DNA from: Saprospiraceae bacterium
GTDB taxonomy: Bacteria > Bacteroidota > Bacteroidia > Chitinophagales > Saprospiraceae
Direction: 5' to 3'
Assembly: GCA_020437105.1 (NCBI GenBank)
Contig: JAGQWR010000030.1
Coordinates: 1 to 64,000 of the forward strand
DNA length: 64,000 nucleotides
Part shown: positions 43,067-50,784 of the stretch, one piece after another
How positions within the stretch are numbered: position 1 is the stretch's first letter
Layout: every line of letters starts with the position of its first letter
The notes under the pieces: generated by a model
The model's input: only the letters and a program-made list of their open reading frames with translations
Told to the model about the DNA's origin: nothing
Database searches by the model: none
Made by a program: the position numbers and the translations under genes

Positions 43067-44347
43067 CCGCTCTATCGGACAAGTCATACAATGCGATCCA
43101 CCCCGTGCCCTGGAAAGCTCATTTGAGGGTAAGGTAATGATCGTATTTTGGATGTTGTCTGCTTGTATTTCTCCACGTTCCATTTTTTCCAATAGATCCC
43201 GGGCATGAAGCACCTCGTAGCCTTTATCCCGGAACGCCTGTTCGGTATAGGGATTGCGATCATAGGTCAGGGCAACACCCGGACGAATAGCCACCAGGTT
43301 GCAACCGTCTGTCCATTGCTCACGCTCCTGATAGGGTGTTTCGCCATTCCCACTCAGAATGAATTCCATTTCCGGATTGATTTCCGACTGGAAAAACTGT
43401 GCGACAGAGGAGTAGGTTGCCATTTCACCGTTGCGACGGAATACTTCCACATTAGAACTTAAACCGTCCACAATGATCGGTTTGAATGCAACAATATGGT
43501 TTTCCTTGATCTGCGTGAAAATGGTATCAATATGCATGTAAGACCGGTCGGCCGGAATGTTTATTTGCACCACATTATTAACTACACCTTTTGCAAACAA
43601 GACATCCCGAAGCGAATGGATCGCATGCTGGGTCGTTCGCTCGCTGCGTCCGATAAGCAAATAATCTTTGTTGATGATCATCACATCTCCGCCTTCCAGA
43701 CTAACCTGTTGACCCAGGCGGGAGGGCGGAAATTCATTGATATGATTCAGATTAATCAATTTGCCGGATTCCTTTAACTTCCGAAAGATCGGATGGGCGA
43801 AAAAGATAAATCGGGTTAGGAAGTTTTCCCGTGCACGCGCTTCTTTGGCCGCTTTGGTAATCAGCACATGGTCGTTGATCGTAACAGCAATATCGCGGGT
43901 GAATATGAAATTCGGAATCGGATCAAATAAATATGTATCTATCGCTTTGTAATAACCGGAAATCAACACCTGCGCCAGCTCCTTATTATCCATTTCTGTA
44001 AGCAGCTTAGCGTAATCGGCATGTAGCTCCTCATAATCGATAATCCGGTCGAGCATCCACTTCTTGCTGTCAGTATCCTCAATTAAGGCTTCTTCCAACA
44101 AATTTTGGGTTTCCAAGACATTTTCAGCGCCCAGGAATTGACGAAGAATACCGGTAAACACATCATGCTCTTCCTGCATCTGTGGTAAATGTACGATATC
44201 ATCAAAGAGCAATTCTTCTGCTCTTCTCGGCGAAATTCGGGAAATACCCTCATCTGGCCGGTGTACAATTACACGCTTAAGCGAACCGATCTCGGATGAA
44301 ACCTGGATAGGATTATTCATAATTTGATGCTTGTCTGGTAGTGGCAT
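43061..44347 (-). CDS. arcA: Arginine deiminase
   Basis: 428 residues from the ATG at 44347 (TAATG overlap with the upstream gene); an internal ATG at 44320 (MNNPIQVSSE) gives the more usual N-terminus. It hydrolyses arginine to citrulline and ammonia. Catalytic pieces of the guanidino-group modifying fold: LKRVIVHRPDEG, PNFIFTRDIAV (Asp), LEGGDVMIINKDYLLIGRSERT, MHIDTIFTQI (His) and the C-terminal RGGSHCMTCPIERR with the nucleophilic Cys. No arcB or arcC is in the window, so an ATP-making deiminase pathway is not evident here. Its last codon and stop lie in repeat DNA. Confidence 0.9.
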   Translation of the reverse strand: MPLPDKHQIMNNPIQVSSEIGSLKRVIVHRPDEGISRISPRRAEELLFDDIVHLPQMQEEHDVFTGILRQFLGAENVLETQNLLEEALIEDTDSKKWMLDRIIDYEELHADYAKLLTEMDNKELAQVLISGYYKAIDTYLFDPIPNFIFTRDIAVTINDHVLITKAAKEARARENFLTRFIFFAHPIFRKLKESGKLINLNHINEFPPSRLGQQVSLEGGDVMIINKDYLLIGRSERTTQHAIHSLRDVLFAKGVVNNVVQINIPADRSYMHIDTIFTQIKENHIVAFKPIIVDGLSSNVEVFRRNGEMATYSSVAQFFQSEINPEMEFILSGNGETPYQEREQWTDGCNLVAIRPGVALTYDRNPYTEQAFRDKGYEVLHARDLLEKMERGEIQADNIQNTIITLPSNELSRARGGSHCMTCPIERR

Positions 44348-45480
44348 TATAAGATCTTTTCGACTTCATAAATCGAGTTAATCTTGCCGGCAAAGATGCA
44401 ATAAAAATAGGGATTTTCCTGAAGTACACTGATCTCTGTTGGCCGACCATCATCAATATGGCTGGCCTTCAATTTGGACTTTATCGTGAAGTATGATTGA
44501 AAATGCTGCCAGTCAACTGGCTCCCGAAAATATTGCCCCATCTGTACCTTCATCTTGCGAAAATTGGATTTGGGTCGGGCAAAACAGGTTTTACAATCAC
44601 GCAGTTGATCCGGCTGGCAATCGGTACGCCGATGCTGGCAATTAAACTCCGGCAGGTTCCTGTAAGAAACTTCATGATGGGTATAGGCAACGGAACTCAA
44701 AGAGTGAAGTCCCGACCGACCAAAGGGCATGATCGATCCAAAAGGCCCATCCATAACAGTCAGGCCGATGTCTTTTAATTGGGATGAATGCAGCAAGGCA
44801 ATCTCCGAAATTTCGTGCATCAGTTCAATTTCCCGAACCCCAAACATGCGGTTGATCTGGTTTGTACCGGCATAGGTGGCATTCAATACTGCTGCACATT
44901 GAATCGTCTGTTCCTCTCCGGATGCATCCCTTAAACAGACCAGCCATTGATCTGCCTGCCTTTCGGCGAAAGCCGGACTACAATTGGTCAACACCGGCAA
45001 ACCGGAAGCTTGAATTTGTTCCCGATAATAGGCGGCAATTAAAACCGGGTCGAAGGTATCTTCCCGGGTCAGGTATAAAGCTTCGAGGCGATCATAAGAG
45101 AATGCCGGATGGTTGCGGATGCGTTCGCAGGGCAATTTCAGGTAGTTGCAGAAACGCTCAAATTGAGAGGCATCGGTGAAGGAGCCATAGCGATCTATTG
45201 CGTAATATTTCTTGAAGTGACCGAGTATAAAGTCTTGATGATCAGCAGTAAATCGAACTTTGTTATCGTCCGACATTTTGGCAGTCGCGATACTTCTGGG
45301 GTAGTGGTAGCCGCCGTGTAACCGTGCCTGATTTACCAGGGAGGCCCGCCGCATCAGCTCCTGATCTTTTTCGACCAGGAGTACCCGGTGACCTGCCCGG
45401 TGCAGGTAAAGTGCGGCATAGACTCCAAACAGTCCGCCGCCGATGATCAGAAAGTCATATGTTTCATGCCGGGATTTCAA
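44347..45480 (-). CDS. FAD-dependent oxidoreductase (DAO-like) with a cysteine cluster
   Basis: 377 residues from a TTG at 45480, which is the first start that keeps the FAD site near the N-terminus and limits overlap with the preceding gene to 17 bases; the frame is open further upstream to 45579. FAD-binding motif YDFLIIGGGLFGVYAALYL with LLVEKD, then NQARLHGGYHYPRS, the signature of a DAO-like group seen in sugar or polysaccharide loci. A C-x6-C-x7-C-x2-C block (CQHRRTDCQPDQLRDCKTC, Cys 281-299) might bind a metal or cluster. Substrate unknown. Confidence 0.8.
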   Translation of the reverse strand: MKSRHETYDFLIIGGGLFGVYAALYLHRAGHRVLLVEKDQELMRRASLVNQARLHGGYHYPRSIATAKMSDDNKVRFTADHQDFILGHFKKYYAIDRYGSFTDASQFERFCNYLKLPCERIRNHPAFSYDRLEALYLTREDTFDPVLIAAYYREQIQASGLPVLTNCSPAFAERQADQWLVCLRDASGEEQTIQCAAVLNATYAGTNQINRMFGVREIELMHEISEIALLHSSQLKDIGLTVMDGPFGSIMPFGRSGLHSLSSVAYTHHEVSYRNLPEFNCQHRRTDCQPDQLRDCKTCFARPKSNFRKMKVQMGQYFREPVDWQHFQSYFTIKSKLKASHIDDGRPTEISVLQENPYFYCIFAGKINSIYEVEKIL

Positions 45481-46375
45481 GCAAGCGTAGTTTTTGGTAA
45501 AGGTCGCGATAATCAACCGATTGCAACAGGCTCCAACACCGGATGTTTTCTTTAAGCTGGTCGGCATTTGACGGACCAATCAGTATGCCTGTTACCTGGT
45601 CGAGGTAGTATGAAAAGAGCATGCCTAACTGAAAAAAGTGCGCTAAGGGCGGCCGGCCATTATCTGTACTGCTTTTCAAAATTTCTTCCAGCTTGTGCTG
45701 TATGTTCAGCAGCAGATCAGGTGCAATATTTCGAACCTGAATAGAACTTTCTTTCCGATAGACCCGGTTTAATTTGAGTCCTCCGGCGTTGGTGCCATAG
45801 GTAAGAAATTCAGCCTTACCGTGGAAGGACTGGTAATGGGCAAAAGCGCTTTGGAGGATATTGTGCTTGATCTGAATACGGAAAGGAAGCAGGAATGTCT
45901 GATTTAGGGCCGCATAAATTTCCGGATGCCGGATGCCGGATAAACCGGGTGTTAAGCCCTGCTGATGAGCGAGTTGCAGGGCTTCCATACTTTCGGCAAC
46001 AGCCGCTTCCGAATCCCGGTTATCCCAGTGAATCATGAATGTCTCTAGATTTGCCCCAAAGGCTTCCTGGTAGTCAGCGAGATTCATAAGCAGAAAGGAC
46101 CGGGAAAGGTTGTTTTCTGCTCCGCCCAGGTTATTTAGGCTGCCCACTTTTATCAATAGTCTCAGGTCAGAAACCCGATGAGCACGGATCCATTCTTTCA
46201 GGATATGTTCGGCCTTCCGGAACGCATGTGGATCCTGGTTGATCGGGTAATTTGTGGCACAGTCAATTTGCCTGAATCCGGATTCGTAAAAGTTGTCCAG
46301 TAATTGAAAACATGCGTCTTGATCAATGGTCCATCCCCACAATGCCGTGCCGAGAATAAGATCAGGATTATCCAT
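45464..46375 (-). CDS. Aldo/keto reductase family protein
   Basis: 303 residues. TIM-barrel oxidoreductase: N-terminal ILGTALWGW, FRQIDCATNYPI (Asp and Tyr of the catalytic tetrad), LLIKVGS (Lys), FMIHWDN (His), and a C-terminal GILIGPSNADQLKENI phosphate-binding segment for NADPH. All four tetrad positions are filled. Substrate unknown. It overlaps the upstream glycosyltransferase by 8 bases and the FAD oxidoreductase by about 17, implying one transcript. Confidence 0.9.
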   Translation of the reverse strand: MDNPDLILGTALWGWTIDQDACFQLLDNFYESGFRQIDCATNYPINQDPHAFRKAEHILKEWIRAHRVSDLRLLIKVGSLNNLGGAENNLSRSFLLMNLADYQEAFGANLETFMIHWDNRDSEAAVAESMEALQLAHQQGLTPGLSGIRHPEIYAALNQTFLLPFRIQIKHNILQSAFAHYQSFHGKAEFLTYGTNAGGLKLNRVYRKESSIQVRNIAPDLLLNIQHKLEEILKSSTDNGRPPLAHFFQLGMLFSYYLDQVTGILIGPSNADQLKENIRCWSLLQSVDYRDLYQKLRLLEIPA

Positions 46376-47102
46376 GCTGGCGGATTTTATTTTTACGCTG
46401 TTTTAAAGCCCGCATGGAGGCCAGGTATCTTTTAGCGAGGGGCAGAATTTCTACCCGACTGCTGGACACATCATCCGTCCACACAACGGGGAGTTCGTAT
46501 AGTTTCAGGCCAAGCCACTCTCCAACGGTCAGCAATTCGGTAGAGAAAAACCAGCCGTCGTTTTGGGCCCCGGCTTCCATCAGGGCATTCAGTTTTTTTC
46601 GTTTGAGGAATTTAAAGCCACACATCCCATCCGAAAAGCCCACGCCTAAATAGACCTGGAGCAGGTGATTGAATATTCGGGAGGTAATTTCCCGCTTCAG
46701 GCTGCGGCCAATTACTTTAGATTGGCTATGTAAACGGGTGCCATATACGATGTCAAAATTCTGATTTACCAAAGCCTCAATTGCCGGCTGAAAATGCTGC
46801 AGGTCTGTAGCCAAATCCAGATCCATGTAGCCTACAATGTCTGCATTTGATTGGCCCCAGGATGTTTTTAGTGCCAGTCCGACGCCGCGTTTTGGCACCT
46901 GAACAAACGCTACTTCCGGCCATTCTTCTGCCAGTGTTTTTCCAATAGTGCCTGTTTGATCAGTAGAGCCATTGTCTGCGATTACGATCTTCCAGTTCGC
47001 CGAAAGGCTAAACTGGTCGAGTAAATATTGACGAAGGATAGTTACCTGCCGAGCCAGCGTTGCTTCTTCATTTAAGACCGGAATGGTAATTTCGATAGTC
47101 AT
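46368..47102 (-). CDS. Family 2 glycosyltransferase, dolichyl-phosphate-sugar synthase type
   Basis: 244 residues from the ATG at 47102 (MTIEITIPVLNEEATLARQV); the upstream 33 codons of the frame look non-coding. GT-A fold: IVIADNGSTDQTG, YMDLDLATDLQHF (metal-binding DLD), GTRLHSQSKVIGRSLKREITSRIFN, and DGMCGFKFLKRK. This group moves a sugar from a nucleotide donor to a polyprenyl phosphate. No C-terminal membrane helices are seen, unlike ArnC. It heads a four-gene overlapping run. Confidence 0.88.
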   Translation of the reverse strand: MTIEITIPVLNEEATLARQVTILRQYLLDQFSLSANWKIVIADNGSTDQTGTIGKTLAEEWPEVAFVQVPKRGVGLALKTSWGQSNADIVGYMDLDLATDLQHFQPAIEALVNQNFDIVYGTRLHSQSKVIGRSLKREITSRIFNHLLQVYLGVGFSDGMCGFKFLKRKKLNALMEAGAQNDGWFFSTELLTVGEWLGLKLYELPVVWTDDVSSSRVEILPLAKRYLASMRALKQRKNKIRQHG

Positions 47103-47361
47103 ATAAGCCAGGATTTGTGGCGTGAAGATAGGTTGATTGCCCAAAAAACAAACCAAATCTACCGGAGCGTTCGACTCAAAACAATCTACAAAACCATACA
47201 TTCTGCGAGATTGGGTCTTTAGAACAATTTTCCTGCCCCTTCCGAATTCAAAAATGTAAACGCTTTTTCCTTACTTTGTAGATTATTATGGAGGATTAAT
47301 CGAATGCTCGTCTTTCTGGTTAAACCCGAATAGGAATCTTTGCATTATTAGTTGAAATTGC

Positions 47362-48030
47362 ATGTCTGTGTTTAAGAATATCAAATCGTTATTTGTTTTG
47401 GAAGATGAGAACCCATCTCCAAAAACGACATCGAAATCGGAATCGAATAAAGGCGCAACAACCCCGGATTCAGGCTCTCCGGTCGTACGGGAAAGCCCTG
47501 CCGGTGTTCGTGGCCAGGTGACCATCAAATTCATGGATGTGTTATTTGCCGCCATGGAAAAAAATAACCTGGACGGATTTGATTATCTGGAGTACAAACA
47601 GTCTCTTCAGTCACTGGCTAAAATGCCAATGGATGAAGCCACCCGATACCAGTCGGCTTATGCTATGGCACAAACAATGGGAGCTACTCCTCAGAAATTA
47701 ATTCAGTCTGCTTCGCATTACATCCAGGTGCTTCAGGCAGAAGAACAAAAGTTTCAGGTAGCCCTGGCCAACCAAAAACAACAGAACATCTCCGAAAAGG
47801 AAAAACTGGCCAACGATTTGGATCTGACGGTGAAGACGAAAGAAGAGGCGATCAAAAAATTGCAACAGGAAATAGAAACGACACGAAAACAGCAGCAAAG
47901 CCTCCGCAAGGAAGTGGAATCAGCAACCATAAAGGTCGAAAGTACCAAGAATGATTTTATTGCTTCTTTCAATAAATTGGTCAGTCAGATCAATCAGGAT
48001 ATGGAGGCGATGAAGAACTATCTTAAGTAA
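47362..48030 (+). CDS. Cytoplasmic coiled-coil protein, first gene of the SBP-OmpA locus
   Basis: 222 residues, no signal peptide or membrane helix. A Ser/Thr/Pro-rich N-terminus (about 15-55) is followed by a compact helical block (VTIKFMDVLFAAMEKNNLDG, DYLEYKQSLQSLAKMPMDEATRYQSAYAMA, KLIQSASHYIQVLQAE) and a long coiled coil (about 130-220) with heptads such as EIETTRKQQQSLRKEVESAT. I do not know a family name. The next gene encodes a membrane coiled-coil protein, so a pair acting at the inner membrane is plausible. Start ATG 47362; the divergent glycosyltransferase operon starts 260 bases away. Confidence 0.75.
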   Translation: MSVFKNIKSLFVLEDENPSPKTTSKSESNKGATTPDSGSPVVRESPAGVRGQVTIKFMDVLFAAMEKNNLDGFDYLEYKQSLQSLAKMPMDEATRYQSAYAMAQTMGATPQKLIQSASHYIQVLQAEEQKFQVALANQKQQNISEKEKLANDLDLTVKTKEEAIKKLQQEIETTRKQQQSLRKEVESATIKVESTKNDFIASFNKLVSQINQDMEAMKNYLK

Positions 48031-48058
48031 TTTTGAATTTTGAATTTTGAATTTTGAA
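48031..48058 (+). repeat. Perfect heptanucleotide repeat (TTTTGAA)x4
   Basis: Four exact copies of TTTTGAA, beginning immediately after the stop of the coiled-coil gene and ending 56 bases before the next ATG, followed by TTTTTAG. Slippage would change the spacing between two genes of the locus but not a reading frame. Confidence 0.9.
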
Positions 48059-48114
48059 TTTTTAGTGCTGGATTGCGGCTGCTTGAAACAATCAGGCTAC
48101 ATGTAAATTATACA

Positions 48115-49143
48115 ATGGTGGACACAAACGAATTTAAACCAAAATCATTTTGGAAACGCCCGGAGGGTGTAACCGGCGCGATCTTCCTGGGGGGGCTGAT
48201 TATTGGAGGCGGGTATTTACTCTATGCCATCCTGCCGATATTGGTGGGTTTGGCGGCTAATACGCTTTACCTGGCCTTGATGCTGGTTGCCTTTGCGGCA
48301 CTGGTATTTGTCGTGCTCGACCCCAAAGCCCGGAACCTGATCTCCTATATGTACAAGAGTGTCATGCGTTGGGTTACCAGCCTTTTCATCCAAATTGATC
48401 CGATCGGAATACTAAAGTCCTATGTAGAAGACCTGGAAGACAACCTGAAGAAGATGAACAAACAAATCAACCAGTTGCGTGGCCAAATGCACAAGCTGGG
48501 AGAGATTATCTTCAACAACAAAAAAGCGATCAAGGATAATCTGGAATTGGCCTCTGAAGCCAGAGAGCGGAATAAAGACAGTCAGATGATTCTCAAATCC
48601 CGGAAAGCAGGACGCTTGAAGGAATCGAATGTACGTCTGGAAGATCTGTATCACAAGATGGAAGTACTCTATCGGGTACTTAGCAAGATGTATGAGAATT
48701 CGGAGGTGATGAAGGAAGACATCAAAGATCAGGTCATGGTCAAAGAGCAGGAGCGCAAAGCCATCCACGCCAGTAATTCTGCCATGAAATCAGCGATGAA
48801 TATTATCGCCGGTAATACAGACGCACGCTATATGTTTGATATGGCCCTGGAAGCAATCGCCAATGATGTCTCAGAAAAAGTCGGCGAAATGGAGCAATTC
48901 ATGGAAATGTCTTCTAATTTCATGGAGTCTGTTGATTTACAAAACGGCATTTTTGAAGAGGAAGGCCTGCGGATGTTGGAAAAATGGGAAAAAGAAGGCG
49001 TCTCCCGAATTCTTGGAGAAGAAAAATCGACGCTTCTGTTAGAAGCACAGGACGAAGGCAATGTTTTGGATCTGAATGCGCCTGTGAAACGCGCTACACC
49101 CGAAGCAGAGCGGATTAATCAATATGACAGCTTCTTCGATTAA
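48115..49143 (+). CDS. Two-TM coiled-coil membrane protein, PspA-like in appearance
   Basis: 342 residues from the ATG at 48115; the upstream 14 codons of the frame begin at TTG and run through repeat-like sequence. Two membrane helices at about 18-70 (GAIFLGGLIIGGGYLLYAILPILV, LYLALMLVAFAALVFVVL) precede a long helical domain: SYVEDLEDNLKKMNKQINQLR, LGEIIFNNKKAIKDNL, then a Lys/Arg-rich stretch, MYENSEVMKEDIKDQV, ARYMFDMALEAIANDV and a terminal RMLEKWEKEG. The opening DxxxxLKxYxEDLEDxLxKM resembles PspA/IM30 in its start, but the membrane helices are extra. PspA kinship is a guess needing structure comparison. Confidence 0.7.
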   Translation: MVDTNEFKPKSFWKRPEGVTGAIFLGGLIIGGGYLLYAILPILVGLAANTLYLALMLVAFAALVFVVLDPKARNLISYMYKSVMRWVTSLFIQIDPIGILKSYVEDLEDNLKKMNKQINQLRGQMHKLGEIIFNNKKAIKDNLELASEARERNKDSQMILKSRKAGRLKESNVRLEDLYHKMEVLYRVLSKMYENSEVMKEDIKDQVMVKEQERKAIHASNSAMKSAMNIIAGNTDARYMFDMALEAIANDVSEKVGEMEQFMEMSSNFMESVDLQNGIFEEEGLRMLEKWEKEGVSRILGEEKSTLLLEAQDEGNVLDLNAPVKRATPEAERINQYDSFFD

Positions 49144-49210
49144 GCTTTTCTCCTGTTGATTTTGATCAAAACACTACACATCCAAAATAGCAATAAACAA
49201 CAACCAAGTC

Positions 49211-50767
49211 ATGGCTAAGAGACTCACAACTTTTTCCAAATTCGTTATTACCCTGGTCATTGTGGCCGGTGTGTTTTTTGGTGGCAAATACATTTTGCAA
49301 AACACAGAATTTGGACAAAACCTCCTGAATAAATCCGATAATCCGGAAAACCCCAAAAAGGATAACCCGAAACCATCCGGTAATACTGATGTAATCAGTG
49401 TCGGAGTTGTAACCTGGGGTGGTTATGCGGGCGGACAATACTTTAACGAGGGCTTTGATGCTAATACAAATTCTCGTTTCTATAAAGATTACGGATTTGA
49501 AGTCGAGTTTAAGGTACTTGACGATTTTGATGCTTCCCGGGCAGCCTGGAAACGCGATGAAGTGCAACTGCTCTGGTGTACCATTGATGCCTTCCCAACC
49601 GAAGTAAACGCCCTAAAGGATTTTGATCCGGTTGTAGTCTGGCAGGCCGACTGGTCGCGCGGTGGAGATGCCATCGTAGCCCGTCGGGGAATCAATAGCG
49701 TGGCCGATCTTCGCGGAAAGCGGATCGCCGTAGCCGAATTATCTCCTTCCCATTCCTTCCTGATCTGGTTGCTGGATGCCGGCGGACTAAGTGTTAATGA
49801 TGTGGAAATAGTACCACAGTCAAGTGCCATTGATGCCGCAGAAGTATTCAAATCGCAACGCGTTGACGCAGCTGTTGTTTGGAGTCCGGATGATGAGGCT
49901 TGTTTGCGGGCTGTTGCAGGTTCCAGTGTACTGGAAAGCACCCGCTCTGCTTCCAATATCATTGCCGATGTATTCATTGCCAAGCGTTCATTCGTGGAAG
50001 CAAACAAGGATAAAATGAGGCAAATGTATGAGGGTTGGATGCGTGGTTCAGCAGAGATCAACAGCTCTGATGCCAATAAACGTAAAGCGGCACAAATCCT
50101 TTCCGAGAACTTCCCTGGCTTTACAGTAGATGACACCTACCAGGCCATCAATAATGTACGGCTGACCACTCACGGAGATAACCAAAATTTCTTTGGCTTG
50201 GATCCGAACTTCCGGGGTGTAAATGGAAACAGCCTTTATACTCGGATGGCTAATGTGTATCGGGATTTGGGTTACATCGAAGGAAGTGTTCCAAATTGGC
50301 GACTCATTGCCATGCCGGAATTAGTGGAATCAACCAACCTCTCCGGTAGCCAGCATGAGGCAGAAGGTACTAAGGAATTTTCTGAACTTGACGACCAATC
50401 CGGCCGGGACGCAGAAGCAATTGCCTCCAAACAGGTGCGTATCAATTTCCGTACAGCCGAGTATATTTTGGATGAAAATGCCAAATATATTATCGACAAG
50501 GAATTTGTAGAGATTGCAAAAGCTTTCGCGAATGCCCGTATTCGGATCGAGGGAAATACAGACAGCCAGGGTTCTCGTTCAACAAATATTGCCCTGTCCA
50601 AAAAACGGGCAGAAGCGGTGCGGGATTATCTGGTTGAAGTACACAATATGCCACGCAACCGTTTTATCGTAATCGGCAACGGACCAGATAAACCCTTGGC
50701 CTCTAATGATACGGAAAGCGGACGGGCACAAAACCGGCGCACTGATTTTGAATTGGTTCGGGAATAA
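49211..50767 (+). CDS. ABC substrate-binding protein fused to OmpA peptidoglycan-binding domain
   Basis: 518 residues. A signal-anchor helix at about 10-28 (FVITLVIVAGVFFGGKYIL, no lipobox) is followed by a Lys/Asn/Pro linker, an NMT1/TauA-type periplasmic binding domain (about 60-370: GVVTWGGYAGGQYFN, LLWCTIDAFPTEV, VADLRGKRIAVAELSPSHSF, RVDAAVVWSPDDEACLRA) and a complete OmpA-like domain (409-518: IEGNTDSQGSRSTNIALSKK with Asp451, and the Arg509-Arg510 pair in NRRTDF, which hold diaminopimelate). It should sit in the inner membrane, reach the wall, and feed the downstream permease. Such a fusion is rarely described. Ligand unknown. Confidence 0.88.
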   Translation: MAKRLTTFSKFVITLVIVAGVFFGGKYILQNTEFGQNLLNKSDNPENPKKDNPKPSGNTDVISVGVVTWGGYAGGQYFNEGFDANTNSRFYKDYGFEVEFKVLDDFDASRAAWKRDEVQLLWCTIDAFPTEVNALKDFDPVVVWQADWSRGGDAIVARRGINSVADLRGKRIAVAELSPSHSFLIWLLDAGGLSVNDVEIVPQSSAIDAAEVFKSQRVDAAVVWSPDDEACLRAVAGSSVLESTRSASNIIADVFIAKRSFVEANKDKMRQMYEGWMRGSAEINSSDANKRKAAQILSENFPGFTVDDTYQAINNVRLTTHGDNQNFFGLDPNFRGVNGNSLYTRMANVYRDLGYIEGSVPNWRLIAMPELVESTNLSGSQHEAEGTKEFSELDDQSGRDAEAIASKQVRINFRTAEYILDENAKYIIDKEFVEIAKAFANARIRIEGNTDSQGSRSTNIALSKKRAEAVRDYLVEVHNMPRNRFIVIGNGPDKPLASNDTESGRAQNRRTDFELVRE

Positions 50768-50784
50768 TTTGAAACACACACATT

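Noticed and set aside
47103-47361. A regulatory site for the divergent operons
   Set aside because: Only weak TTTG-like boxes (TTACTTTG, AATCTTTG) were seen and no clear operator palindrome.
49489-50136. A 215-codon minus-strand frame inside the SBP-OmpA gene
   Set aside because: Ser/Arg-rich shadow of a gene with two recognised domains.
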